Shown: in pieces, positions 25,201 through 39,300 of the stretch | How positions within the stretch are numbered: position 1 is the stretch's first letter | Layout: each line of letters opens with the position of its first letter | Assembly (NCBI GenBank): GCA_039707465.1 | Contig: CM077644.1 | Location: 195,149,962-195,213,961 of the forward strand | Reading direction: 5' to 3' | DNA length: 64,000 nucleotides | DNA from: Rhabdophis nuchalis | Taxonomy: Eukaryota > Chordata > Lepidosauria > Squamata > Natricidae | The notes under the pieces: generated by a model | Databases searched by the model: none | What the model was told of the DNA's origin: nothing | What the model saw: only the letters and a program-made list of their open reading frames with translations | Translations under genes and position numbers: made by a program

Positions 25201-27581
25201 TATTTTGTTACATCATGAAATCCATAAATAGGTCTTTTCACTGCATCAGTTTAGAGCTTTCACATTTTAGTCAGACCTATCATATATATTCCATTGCCCT
25301 TAGCATCTTCATGAATGACATATATCTCATTCCAGATGTAGCCTATAAACAAAGGTAGGCAGGAGCAAATTCTGGACAATGTTAATACTAAGAAAAAGCA
25401 GTGAAATGTTTTGCATAATTACAGGAAAGTCATATTGCTGCAGATTTCTGATTTAGCAAAGTGAGATTTTATTTATGGTACTCTAAATAAAACAATGCAG
25501 TTTGCAGAAGACAAACCGTACATTTTACTCCCATTTAAACTAAGCCATGCTAAATTTAACAGGTGGAGCTTTAGCTCCTTTGAGGAGATTGTATAAAATA
25601 TGAATTTTCAAATATAATAAAAAGCTGTTTTAAATCTATTTTGAAGCAAGGTTTAAACCAAAATACTTGTATAGATTTTGTTTAATGGTGAGTAGAATGT
25701 CAAATACCTGCATTTTTGTCCAGAGCACACACAGTATGTTAAAAGAGCATAACTGGCTAGTTCAGTCTATTTAAAAAAACAAAATACTATGGATGTATTT
25801 AAATGAAAACAGGGAAAATAAAACAACACAAAAGATACAGAGGATAGGTTAACTACAATAGTGTCAAATAGTAATGATGATTAAGCAAAATCGGGCAATC
25901 TTCAAAATAATGGGTGGTTAAGAGAATAGTATTCTCAGCAAATCTATCACAGTTAAATAAGAAAGATTATTTGGGCCACTCACCAAGTGGAAAATGCAAC
26001 GTAGAAACATGTATATGACTGACATAATCACTTTTTTCACAAAACTATTCTTAAACCAAGCACATGTGAGGAGTCTCTTATGAGTTGGGCATAAAGTGTA
26101 ACTGGCACAAGTAAAGTCTTCAAATAGACCTGCCCCACCCTCAAACACAGACACATAAGGTTCTTTCTGAATGTCACAGTCTAGATATTTTCACCTTGGA
26201 GCAATCTTATGAGACCAACTGGGATTAGATATTAAGCTTACATGTTATAAAATTTTAGGTTCAGATTTACACCTGCTATAGGGTTATAAATAATTATAAT
26301 GGAAACTCTAGAACTCAACTGTCAGTAAAATAAATACATAAATTAAGCCAAAATGTCAGATGGAAAATCTCAACAGAGATTAAGACAGATTCCAATTTCA
26401 GCAGGGCATTTGGTACACAATCTGGATCCTTCTTATATGTAAAATAATGGAGGGCTTTGTAAACCGGATATAACAAATTATTAGAATACTGATTTTCTTA
26501 TCCTGTAATGCATGGTGAATTCATTCATATTTTCTTCTGTATGTTTATATATTTAATATATTGGAACTGAAAGTGCTTCATGTAAATAAAAAACAGACAC
26601 AATAATACATGCACATTTTCTGGAACATTTTGTTAAAAAGATGCACTTTGGTTTGTCAAATATTTTGTTTATTTCATTGTGAGAATTAAATTACAAAAGA
26701 AAAGCTCTTGTCTTATACATCAACTCACAAATAATTAAGGAAGTGGAGAAAATTAGTACAATTCTCATTAGCAAAACTGCAGAAAGAAGCAGAAAAACTT
26801 TAAACGAATCTGTCAACTTTTTAAAAAAATGTTGTCTTAATTTCTTGACTTGGTTCTATCCATACTGCATGGCGCATCACTTTTATAATTGATATAATTA
26901 TAAGTGATTAATTTCAGTAGAAGCAAAATAGCAGTAATCAGCAAGTACAAATATGACAACATTAGTGACCTCCAGATGCTAAATTAAAGTGTAATAGTCA
27001 GCAAAGACAGGGTTACATGATGGGCTTTTCCCGTTATGTTTTCCTATTGCCTTTATACAACAAGTGATTTAAAGATAAATTGAGATGAACCATACTGCGT
27101 ACTGATCTTGTTTATTGATCCACATAAGATGCCTCACAAAAAGTACATTGAAACATATACATTAATCCATCACAAAGATTATATATATAAGCAGGCCTTG
27201 TGTTCACGTAAGATATTCTACCAATATGGTATGCCAATAAATATGCCCTGTTAAAAGGCAAAAAGTACAAGAAATAAATATATATAATCTTTTTGACGGA
27301 GAATCAGTAATGGGGAATCACGGCACATCTATTCTTTTGTCATAATTTGGGGGGGGGGGGACACCTTGAATTTAAATTAATTATTTTTGTGGTTTTAGTA
27401 ATGTTAGGATTAGCATTATTGGGCTAAATGCCTATCTATGTGTGTGCATTTTTTTAGAAACAAGTGGAATAGAAACTGTATCATAAGATACAATTACGTA
27501 ATGCTAAACCAATTTATAAGGCCTAGAGTGCTGCCTCCTCTTCCAGTATAACCATGGCTTTAGAAGCTATTTCTGTTTTAG

Positions 27582-27794
27582 GCTAAGCCACCGTACATAA
27601 CCCGATACTCTTTAGGTACTTTGGACTTTATCAATCCTGGTAACTATCGTCAATGGCAAATGGCTGCAGGTGCTGCAATTCCAAACGCTCAAGAAAAATC
27701 CCGAGAATTCCTACCATGGGCTACTTTATCATTATGTCAAGGCCTAGACAAGTTGCAATTAATCTCAACTATCCTTAATATAAAAATACTTTAA
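27582..27794 (+). other. Unrecognised 70-codon open frame after an acceptor-like site
   Basis: Directly after TTTCTGTTTTAG comes a frame beginning AKPPYITRYSLGTLDFINPG and including GAAIPNAQEKSREFLPWA, stopped by TAA at 27792-27794. The composition looks more protein-like than its surroundings, but there is no start codon near the beginning, no donor I can place, and no family I recognise. It could be a relic exon, a retroposed fragment or chance. Confidence 0.3.
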
Positions 27795-28959
27795 ATCATT
27801 AGTTTGCAACATTGGGTTTTTATTTTTTGGCTAACCTTAATAACAGCAATAACAATTTAAGGCTTTATGCAGTGTTTTAAAGTTGGGCACTGTAAAACCT
27901 TAAATTGCTTGTCTAACTTTTCTTTCCCCCCACATTTTTATCATAAGTGTGAGAAGAGAAAATATAAAGAAATAAGTAGAAGGGATACTTGTGACCATTT
28001 CTCACATCTAGTTTCCTGTTTTGTGTGAATTTGGCCATCAATCAGTTGAAAATGCATACTAACTGTTGCTATCAATTTAACTTAATGTAGAGGTTATTAT
28101 CTGGTCTGAAAAAGTGAAACTGGTAGTAGAATAGTTGCTGTAGCAACCATACATTTTAAGCATTGATTTCATTTACAGATTAAACTGGATTATCTGAGAA
28201 CATCTGTAAACAGATATTGAACGTGTCAAATAATCATGAACAGGATTGTAATGATGAAAACTTGCCTGAGATACACATTTGATTTGCTTACTACTGTTTT
28301 AATTAACAATGTGCACACGCATGTTGCTATTTCTGCATAGAGGCACTTAGTAGAGTACTTCTGTTGTAAACAGTCCACGGAAGGTCTCTAAAGTAAAATA
28401 TATGTAAATACCAAGTTGGTTTGTCCAGAGCAGTTTAATATACAAATCTTATTTTCTATAAGACACTAAAATTTAGTACATTAGTTTCTAGTGCATTAAC
28501 CAAATGAAAAAAAATATTTTAAACAACTTTCATTCTCAATACTTATCATGTTGTATTTGTATATTGAAAGCACTCTAGGCTGTGCAATAGGAAATTTATG
28601 CCTTCGGGCATATGTATGGAAGTACATCTTTTAGCCTCTTTTCTTAACTGGAGGAACCAACAAACATTTCAGATGAAAACACTAATGCTATATCCTAAAG
28701 CTGCAGCTGATACATATAAACAGCTATTAGAAATTGGAAGAAAACCAGTGTGCGACTGTATTAGGCAGTGGATATAATGAAGACCCATTCAAATTTGTTA
28801 AGAATGTTTCCACTGACTTCAGTAGAATAATTATTGTTCCCAACACGCTTTTTGAGGAAATGCATAATACAAAAAGGATTTCTTAAACATATTAAAATTA
28901 AACATTGATTGTTATGTACTGCAAAAGTAACACACAACAAAATGTACATACAGCAATAA

Positions 28960-29779
28960 TTTATTATGTCATTTAGTTTTGTTGAGACTTCACCTGTGCC
29001 TCATTAATAAAAGAGCAGCCATCTTACCTCAAATACCAGAATATACAACAAGTTACAGCATAGCAAAAATCCTACCTACTGTCAGTTAAAATCTAGTTCT
29101 GGTAAAATAATTTTGTTCAAGGTTTACACATACACAGATGTCCTTTTTTTCTTTTTTCTTTTTTGCAGAGCACAAAAACCAAAATGTATTCATCTCACTA
29201 TAACTATCTATGCACATTATGTGACCACAGAAATGTTAATTATCATTTCAGAAAATGAACCATCAGTTCTATCCATGCAGGAATAAAAGGCTTGTTCAGC
29301 AGAAACCATATTACTGTGAATTTCACAGCCACATGATTAATTAAAAGGTTAGTGGCTTCACAAATACTAAGGTGGAGGGTTTTTCTTTTTTGGCATAAAT
29401 ACCAATTTTTCCCTGAAGTTATTTAGCCATTTTGCAACTCTAGAAGTGAGTGATATATTAATAGAATTATTTATTTTAATCTGTTTTTCATCTTTCTAAA
29501 TTCCCCCAACCCATCAAAACAATTATAAAGGTATGGGATGTTAATTAAATATATGTAAAATATACTGTACAAATATAATTATTTTAGCAATTTTATTGCT
29601 AAATTATCAATTGGGAATCCCTATAATATTAGCGAAGACAAAGAATATTATATATGGCTTCCAGAACAAGAACCCTCTACAAGAATCAAACCTATTTACA
29701 AAAAAAAGAGGGGCTAACCACAATTTTGCTGCTTTATTTTTTAAAAATCCACATAAATCAATACATTGTTAATTTTCCA
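28960..29779 (-). other. APC: APC 3' UTR (approximate left end)
   Basis: AT-rich non-coding sequence after the APC stop. A candidate AATAAA on the minus strand is at 28960-28965; others exist closer and farther. I cannot choose between them. Confidence 0.5.
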
Positions 29780-32700
29780 TTAAACAGAAGTCACCAGATA
29801 AGATCCTGAATGGCGTTTAGGGCTTTGTGCACCATTTGAATCTGTACTTTCGGTCTTTGAGTCTCGTTTTTTTGTACTGTTAGTTACTGGTGTTGGTATC
29901 TGCGATGGTCGAACAGAACTGTTATCTATACTACTTTTTCTGGGGCTTGGATTATAGTTAAAAGGCGTCACACGTGCTGCAACAGCACCACTTGGTGAGC
30001 TGTGTTTACTTGAGCTGCTAGAACTAAATGGTGTGCGCTCAGTCAGAGTGTTTTCACTAGTCTCTGGGGCAGCTGTAGAGCTGCTTAGAACAATTTTAGT
30101 TTCAGTTCCTTTTTTGTCTGGACCATCAGATTGGATAAATGAATTCAATCGGGTTTCTAAACCCAAGGTACGAATAGGAACATTTCCATAAATATCTTTT
30201 GAATCTTTGTTATTTATGCTACTTTTCTCTGAACCACTGTCAATAATGGGGGGAGTATTTCCTGTTGGAGATTTTCCAGACCTTGGATTATTAATAGGAC
30301 AGTCCTCAATCCTCACCCATACATCCTCTGTTTTAGAGACCGCAGGGGCCATCTGATAAATTAGAGTTTTTGAATCAGCACCATTGGTGGGACTGGGTGA
30401 GATATTCTGAGGAGGACTTGTCATTATTTGAGGAATTTCATTTTCCTTTATTTTTCTCCAAGTCCCTTTGGTTGGTGCTTGATTTTCTTTACCTTGTTTG
30501 AGTCCAGAAAAAGAAGTTACGTGTTGCTTTTCGTCCTCACTTTTTGCCTTTTCACTGGATTCTGAAGAAGCTGAAAGAATTGAGGAAGAACTTCCTGTCC
30601 TTCGCCAAGTACTTACACGAGGAAGTGATGAAGAATGTTTACTGTGTTCACGCTTCCATGTTCCTGATCTGTTAATTGGCAATCTGGATGGACTCTCAGA
30701 ATGAGATCGAGTTATGTCATGCCGTTTTGTTGGCCTCCCATCACTGTATTCTAAAGATGGACTCAGGTTAGGAGGTAATTTTCTCCAGCCACTGGCTTGG
30801 ATGGCTGAGTGAGCAGATAAAGACATGTCAGGAAGCGATGGACTTAAAACTGGAGTCTGTGTTTGGGACTGGGTTGGAGAGTCTGGTCTAGAAGCTGACA
30901 AAGATTCAAAGGATACAGACTCTTCTAATTTCCTTCTTAAAGTAGGACTTGGGGTTTCTTTAATAAAAGTTGACTGACGTACTAAAACAGGTCTTTCTGA
31001 TCGGTCAGATTCACTCCCACTTGATTTGGCTGATGACATTCTAGATAACTCAGTCTTTTTAGTTGATCCACTGATATTAGAATTTTGATTTAATCCTTTT
31101 GAGGCAGATTCACTTCTAGGAATTCCACTGGTACTTTTAGGCAATCCTGTTTGTTTCGCTACAGTTTGCTGGTTCATTTGTCTGCCTGGTGATGTATATG
31201 CCATTCTTCCTGAACCTGATGACTTATTGGAAGCTGTACTTGGCGATGCTGTTCTTGGCAGCTGGGAAAGCTTATTGGGAGGACTTATGCCATTTCTACC
31301 TGGTGAAATTGGGTTTCTGCCTGGAGACTGCAGAGGCCTACTTAATGGCTGTTGTTGTGGTCTAGAAGGTGTAGAATCTCTAGATCCTGATCTAGAAGAA
31401 CCTTTACTTGAAATAACCTGTTGAGATGGCTGTCTAGATATAGGGCTTGGGTCAGATTTCATAGAAGGTTTGACAACTCTTGGAGAGCTAGTAGAACTTT
31501 GGCTTTCATTAGGACTTTTGGATGCTGCATTCTTAAGTTGTGGTCCTTTTTTAGAAACTGGACTTGTACTTGAAGAACTATTTCGAACTCCAGGAATATG
31601 AATCATTGTTCTTCCTCGGGAAATAGAGGGCATATTTGTTTGCAAGGGCTGTTTCAAATGACTTGTAAGTTCAGAATTAGAACGAGCTTTACCTGTAATC
31701 ATGCTTTTATAAACTTTCTTTCCTCCTTTAATTCCTTTATTTTCACACTCATTTTTCTTATTTTCCAGTGTACTCTTATCTCCTGGTTTAATAATTCTTG
31801 GACCCTTATTAGAAGTAAAAGGTTTTTCTTCTTGATCTGGTGTAAGATGAAATGGTGATCCTAAAGAAATTCCTGATTTTAATGAAAGGATTGAATCTGA
31901 ATCTGAGGAAGCTTGTCTAGACAGTGATGCTGCTGCAGCAGCTTGATGTAAACAGCTAACTATAGAATTTGCACCTTCTTGAATAGCTTTCCAATCAAAG
32001 TTCTCTGAATCGGGTGAGAAACCATTCTCTGAATCAGGCCTTTGTATATCTTTCAAATCTAATGTGAGATCTTCTGCTAAAATGCCTCCAGTGTTTCTAG
32101 AACTAAATTTTTCACTATCCCCCTTTGACCTTGATGGCTTTTTCTTTTTAGGCATGGCTGAACTAATACATTCCTGCAAAAGATCATCTTCTGAATCAAT
32201 ACTAAGAGAACTAAGAGAACTGTTCCTTGAAAAGCATACAGGTGTATCTTCCACATGAAATGATTTAGGAGCATATCCAGAAACTGGTGCTCTAGTTGGC
32301 TCTATGTGTTTTTCAGGTGGTTCTATTTGTTCTACAGGTTCACTTTCTTTGCTATTGTTGTTTTCCTGATCAATATCACTGAGAGAACTCAGAGAGGAAT
32401 TACGAGAGAAACAAACAGGTGTATTTTCTATTGCAAAATTTTGTGTTTTTTCATCTGTAGATGTAATGTCTTTGGCTGATGGACAAAAAGGGGTCTGATT
32501 TTGCCCCAAAGATTTGGGGTTATTTCTTCCGGTTGAAGAGTGCTTTTGGCCAGCTTGTTGTGCAGTGACTGATTGCTGATTTGAACTATATTCTGTATTG
32601 GAGTTGGCTTCAATTTCATTGTTTTTCCCCTTCCTCAGTTCTGCCTTTTCTTTTGAAAGATCTACATCATCATCAAATTCCAAGGAACTCAAAGAGTCAT

Positions 32701-35700
32701 TTCGAGAAAAACAATATGGGGTTCCTTCAATTGGAGTGTAGTGGTGGGGAGAATCAAATGCAAAGTTTCCTCTTGTGCGTTCTTCATTATTTGGAAGTTT
32801 ATCATTAAAATCTTTTGAATTATTTTCAAGAGTCTGCTTCTTTGTCTCTTTATTCTCATTATTTCTTTCACTACTAAAATTATTTTTTGATTCTACATTT
32901 TTTCTTAAGCGTGCTCTGTACTCATTGCTTTGTGGCATAGGCTTTACTGGTGATGTTGGTTTCTTTTTCTCTATTTCTAGTTGATTTTTAGTATTTATTG
33001 AGGATGGTGTAGATACTAGCTGGACCTGATCCATTATCTTTTTCACTCTGAAAGGTTTGTGACTTTTTCCTTTTGGCATAGCAGAATTAATACATTCTGC
33101 AAGAATATCATCACCTTCCTCTGTTTTGTCATCATTCAACCCAACACTAGAGCTGCTTTTTCCCCTTTCAGCATCTTCCGTATTTCTTCCTTCTGTGGGA
33201 ATTGTATCCCTCTTTTCAATTTCAGCTGATTCCATTCCTGAAACAGCAATCCCTGTACTGGCCAGTTCATTTGGAGGTGATTCTATTGTTAGATCACTCA
33301 GAGATGTAGCTGTTGAAAAATTTATTGGTGTTCCCTCAACACAATAAACACGTGGCATGTCATCACCAGGGGTAAATGTAACATGCTTTTGGGAATGTAA
33401 TCTACTCTGAGAAGGAAGAAGTTTATATACAGGCAAATGGCTTGGCTTTCTGGCTACAGGTGGAGGTATTTTAGAAGCAGTTACCTGCGAAGGCTTTTTG
33501 GCTTTACGTGAAGACTTAGTTGGCATAGCAGAAATAATACACTCCTCCAATATTTCAATATCATCTTCATCTGAATCATCTAGAATATCTTTCTCTATTT
33601 CAGTGGATTCTTTTGTATCTTTTTCTATGTTATCCTTTGTATCATCTGATTGTTCAAGTTCTGTTTCATTTGCATGATCATTTTCATGCACAGGAGGCAT
33701 TATTCTCAATTCCACATCTTTCTGTATAAACGGTTCATCAAGACTCAAAGCACTCAGACTTGATGAACAAGAAAATCCATCTGGTGTACTTTCTGTTGCA
33801 AAGTGTAACAAAGTGTCAGCATCTTGCATTACCTGCACCCTTTGAACAGCTGTATTTACAGCTGTTTGTCTTGGTCCAGATTCTCTCTTTTCAGTGTTGG
33901 ATATTTTTGCTTTGGCTGCTTCTCTCTTTACTTGGGGCGCTTGAGTAGGTGGTGGAGTTTTACTTCTGCTAGGTGGCATTGTCTGCCCAGGACTATCTGG
34001 AAGATCACTTGGGCTTATTATACCACTTATCATTCCACTACATGGCTCACTTTGAACAGAGCTAGCAATTGAACGGCTCTCAAAACTATCCAAGGAACTC
34101 ACAGAAGTACATCTGCTAAACATGAGTGGAGTCTCCTGTACATAATGTTCTGGTGGGCTCTTGGGAGTCTGGGCACCACTTTTTGAAGGAGACTTGGCAC
34201 CTGAAGAAAACTCAACAGCTTTATGTCTTGCTGAATCAGATGAAGAAACAGTGGAAGTCTGAAGTCTATTTGATTTTGTTCTAAGATGCTGGGAAGCTAA
34301 TGAGGTTTCATTAGTTGTTACTGCTGTTGACAGATTCCCACTGTTTTCTTTCATTCCAACTATCTTCAGAAAGTTATCAGTATCAGCTACCCGTGTGGAA
34401 TGATCACGTCCTGTTTCATCTTCAGCTGATGACAAAGATGACAGAGAGCTACATCTTGAAAAACATATTGGTGTATCTTCTACACAGTAAGTTTGTATTG
34501 TTTCCTGGTTAATGGAAGATGCTTTGCAGGATGTAGGCTTCGGAGTATGATTTGCCCTATTCTGAGCAGAATTTGGATGAAGTTGGTTATGTTTTTTTGA
34601 CGCAGCAGAAGAGGATGTATTTCCACTGCTTGACGAAATATGATCTGTTTTAGTACTCTGTACCGATGGAGTTTTTGAAAATGAAAAAGATGGTTTCTGT
34701 GCAGGAGGAACCTCCGTTGAATATCGAAGACTGTAATCAATTGGCTGATCCACATGGTGTGCCTCTTCATTGTATTTTATGCTGTAATTAGTAGGATGAT
34801 CTTCTTCCTCATGCTGTTCCTCTTCAGAATAATGCTCACTATAATTTGTAGGCTTATCAGTCTCATAATCATCCACCTGACACAAGGACTGATTGACTTT
34901 GGGATTTATTCCATGATTACATCCTCCTCTGTTTTGTTCTGAATTACTGGATTCTCTTGATCTGAAAGGAGAGACACATTCTGGCTGTCCAAAAGTTGAC
35001 TGATAAGTTAGGTGTTTATTATCACCACTCTCAGGATATACAGGATATGCTCCACTTTGACTTCTGGACTGCCTTTGCTCATTCTGCTTTATTTCTTCTT
35101 CTATTACATGCTTAGGTCTTGCCCATCTTTCATTCTGAGATGGGCTCTGCCTTCCAGAATTCAATTGTTCATCAGAATATTTCAAGCTATAGTTTATTGG
35201 AGTATCCAGTTCTCCATCATTGTCATCCATATGATTAGCACTGTGTATTTTATGAGCTAAATCAGCAGGATACTGTCCATAACTGCAAAATTTACTTTCT
35301 TCGTCTTCAGAATAAGAGTCTATAGGCTTCATTTGCCCTCTTTTACCATACCCATCACTGCTACTGACACTATTTAAACTATCATTAGAAGCTCTTTTAT
35401 ACTCTACTTTTGAATATGGTACAGAACATACCCTGTTCTCAGATTTTGGAAAGTTATAACTACTTGTGTGAGAGTGAGCAGTAGAAGTTCTTCTTAAAGC
35501 ATTTCTGTCTTCCGACAAAGTGTGAATTTCTGTTATAGATCCACTGCTTCTTTCATCTTGTGATATGTGCATATTTGCTGTTTCCTCCATTGCTTTTGAA
35601 ATCTGGGTAGCAGCAGTAGAAATTTGCATTCCTATACGTTTAGAAGAGTTGCCAGAATTTTCTGCTGTGTTATGGTAGCTGTTCAATCCCACTGCACGGT

Positions 35701-36314
35701 CCCTATCTAAACTCCGTTCTTTTTCAGAACGAGAATTTTCTGTATTTCCTCTGCTTGATGAGGAGGAGCCAGGCAATACTGTAGTATTTAAATATGGTGA
35801 AAGTACAGTCACATTTCCACTGTTAAAGTTTTCTGATCTGCACACTCCATCTTCATGGCGATTACCATCCAAAACATATTCACTGTAAAGATTCTGTTTA
35901 TGTCTTTGCTTATTGCGGTGAGATGTTTTGGGACTTAAATTATCAATGTTGTCAAAAGTCTCAGATAATTGTTGAGCATCTAATTCTGCTTCCAGTGCTT
36001 TTTGCTTTCTGACATGAAGAGATGGCAAGCTTGAACCTGGAGACATAATATTAGCATCTTTGTATTTTGCAGGTCTGTTTGCCATTAAATTTCTTAGAGC
36101 TGCAGCACTCCCCATGGCTATCATTTTGTGCTTCGAATGTATGAGATTTTTGAGCATACTGACTGCTCCCAAGTCCCATAACGCTTCCTGGTCCTTTGCA
36201 TTCCGTGCAGACAGGTTCCACAAAGTTCCACATGCATTACTGACTATTGTCAAACTGTGAGATTTCAAATGATGTAAGAGGGTTTGCAAGCAGTTATTCT
36301 CTCTCAGTATTTGC
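29780..36314 (-). CDS. APC: APC exon 15 (large last exon)
   Basis: 6,535 bp, one uninterrupted frame of 2,177 codons after the base completing Arg, ending TAA at 29780-29782. In order: end of the armadillo region (LQTLLHHLKSHSLTIVSNAC); beta-catenin-binding 15-aa repeats near 35161-35210 and 34724-34860; seven 20-aa repeats near 34470, 34115, 33770, 33320, 32710, 32410 and 32230 (such as TPICFSRCSSLSSLSS); three axin-binding SAMP repeats (ISAMP near 33530, NSAMP near 33075, SSAMP near 32155); a basic Ser/Pro-rich microtubule-binding region at about 30.6-31.9 kb; an EB1-type SQIPTP motif at about 29.89 kb; and the C-terminal VTSV. No repeat is lost relative to human. The exon starts at the AG/GCAAATAC junction, upstream of the TTG at 36287-36289 where an ORF caller starts. 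Confidence 0.98.
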
Positions 36315-39300
36315 CTGGAATTGAGATGTAAACATAAAAATTATCACCCTGACAACACGAAAAATCTCAAATATAGCAACTTGTTATTTTTCATAAATAA
36401 TATGGCTTGTAAGCTCTGAATAAGAAATCCTCTTAAAGAATGAATCAAAAATGTCAAACCAGTTCTATAGGAATAATAGTTTCCAACAGATCACTTATTA
36501 TGGCAAATATTCTCTATGGCAAGGAGATAGCCATGTGGATATCCCTAATTATTACATGCATATATTATGCTGATAAGTGCTATTTCACTTAAATATTCAG
36601 CACATACAATAATTTACTCTGGAAATGTGAATCTAATACAGAAGGATAAAAAGGAAACAGGGGTACTCAGCTGGCTCTACTGAAACAGTGGCTCCTGCAC
36701 TCCTTATAAGAGATTCATTATGTTAAATTCTGATTCCAGAGTTTGCCCCTCACCCTCAAATCATTAATAAAATATCTATGATTGAATGGATAATTAAATA
36801 ATTCAATAAAATAGTATTCTCACCTATGGTCCTCATTTGTAGCAATCAAACTAGACACATTACGAAGAATTCCCCCTCCACTTTCAATGATGGCTAAAGT
36901 ATTTGTTTGGCTTCGGTATGTCAGTGTGCCAACCAAAAAGGCAAGAGCACCATCCACTGCACATATATCAGCTTTATTCTCAGTGCAATGCGCTGATAGA
37001 TTCCATAAGGCACTCAATACACTTTTCAGTGTAGATTCCTGCAGAGAGTAAAACATTACATTAGATGTCTTAGTTATATAAAAGCATTAACACTTTATTT
37101 CAATAGGAAATACTTTAAGAGACAGTGGTCCTCAACCTTTGTAGCCCAGCAACCTGGCTGGGGGGGGGGGGTTGCATGAGTGGTGGGCCAGTGCACATGT
37201 GTGCGCAGCTCAACTCGTCCAAGAGGTGGGCCAGGGCACATGCGCATATACATGCTCTCAACTGCAAGTTGAGCTGTGCACATGTGTGTGCGCTGGCCTG
37301 AAGACTGGTTGTGAATAGGTCATGCCCCAGTAGTGGGCCATGGTTCACGGCTTCGGAATCCCATCCTCACAAGTGCTTGGCAGACCTTCTCTTCCGCCTT
37401 CCCTTTTTGTTCAAAATCACTGCCCTGTTTATGGCAGCAACCATGTAGCAACTTTATCATTGTATGGATTTATGTCTATATGTGAAACAGAAAATGTATC
37501 TTTATTTAAATATGCAAGGAATTTGTATATGTGTACTCATTTACTATTATGTCATTGGAAATATACCATTTTATTATTTGATAATAATTCAGTGATAGCT
37601 TCTTCACTATGGCACGGGGAAAAAACAAATAAATACATTTATGCATTTATGTATATTAACCAATGTAGGTATATTATAGCACTAATAAAAACTTCAAATT
37701 GTTACTATAATAAGGTTTATTAGAGAACACCTGTCTCCCCAAAATCAAGGTATTTATTTTGGTAGTTACTTCCTATCAGCTTTTGCAACAATTTATATTT
37801 AAGCATATTTATCAATATCATTTACTAGATGGGAAATTACTTTATAAATTCAAATATTTTTATTTATTTTATTTTTTGAATTTATATACCGCCCTATTCT
37901 CCCAGGTGGTACTCAGGGTGGTACCATAGATTAAATACTTTAATCTATGGTAATTAACTGATTTTACCCAAAATATTCAGTTGATTTCACTGTGATTCAA
38001 AAGTAATTAATTTAATCCACAACCAACTAAATTTGTTCTAAACTATTACTCTAAACTAAAGTAATATACAAATAAAAACAGCAATCAGGAAAAAAAATGC
38101 CTAGTGTGTAGCCATTATTTATTTAGAAGAGTACCATCAGCGGAGGAGACTTTTTAAAACCAATTTTTCCTGCTAGCTTTCTTCCCAGAGAAGCTTCCAC
38201 TTTCAAGGAACTATTACTGATAAAGATTGTCTTCTTTCCCAAAAGTAGCTATTTGAACTCTCTTTTATGTATTATTCTTAAAAAGGAAATAGAATTTTTA
38301 ATATATTTAAATACTAAAGAAACACTCATTTGCTACAGTACCTTTTTAACTTCCAAAGCACATTCCATCAGTGCTTTCACACTCCCAACCTCTCGTAGTG
38401 TCTTCTTACTATTCACATCTGCCCGCCAAGACAAATTTCTTAAAACACTTGCAATAACCTATAATATTGTCAATGAAATAATAGAAAAAAGTAATGTGCT
38501 TTAATTACCATGCATTTAATAGACTCTTACTTGGTATTCTTAGTAGTAGTTTATTACTCATTTTAATATGCTAGTTTATACAGTAGCACCCTTGGTACTC
38601 AACTGGTTTGAAACTCCGAATTTTGTACTCAATGCAATTTGACATGAACATTTTCCTCTGGTACTCATCATTTATTTGGTACGCAATGTACCAGCTAGAA
38701 CTTGTCAGTGTTGGATATCTTGTGACTCATTACACTATTATGGTATTCTTTGTTTTTAATATTCATTGTACCTCCCAGAACCAATTAACAATGAGTACTG
38801 AGGTATCACTATATATTGATTTTAAATAATTCAGTGCGTGAGATGAGTCAGAAATGTAGAACATCATCTTTTTTATCATAAAACTTATTAACAATAATAG
38901 ACAACATTTACTATGAGGTAAAATGGTATCTATAAATCTCTATCTCTATTTTTCTGTTTTTTACACTATTCAACTGTCAACTGTAAATGAAAGTGTTCTA
39001 ATATATTATTATGAAATATAAAAACTTTTCCAATGTAATTATTTTAGCATAAAGTATTCAATATAAAAGAAAATATTTTTCAGAATAAGAAAATAAATTA
39101 CATCTAATAAAATCCTTAATATAGTTTGCTTATAGCAAATTATCTTATTTGATTGACTTTCAGACATTATGAATTAGTTCAACTCAACATTCATTTAGAA
39201 TTTCTTTAAAAAAATCAAAGGGCAAATAACATTTAATGAGTGGCTTGTTCCATTAATCAATTTAGTGACTTTAGTGTAGCTCCTCAAAGTTGTCCCGGGT

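Larger units (their letters stand above)
16888..29779. other. Intergenic DNA between SRP19 and APC
   Basis: No vertebrate gene is recognised here. The left half is repeat-rich: LINE pieces at 17157, 19706 and 20196, hAT elements at 18614 and 21474, a SINE at 21984, ACCGGT elements at 22208 and 24055, and a TA-flanked element at 24729. From about 25.2 to 29.8 kb the sequence is AT-rich and looks mostly unique; its right end is the APC 3' UTR. Confidence 0.6.

Noticed and set aside
29780..36289. The 2,169-codon frame taken as a complete gene starting with Met
   Set aside because: Its first codon is TTG inside APC exon 15. The exon really begins at 36314 and is joined to exon 14, so this is not an independent gene.
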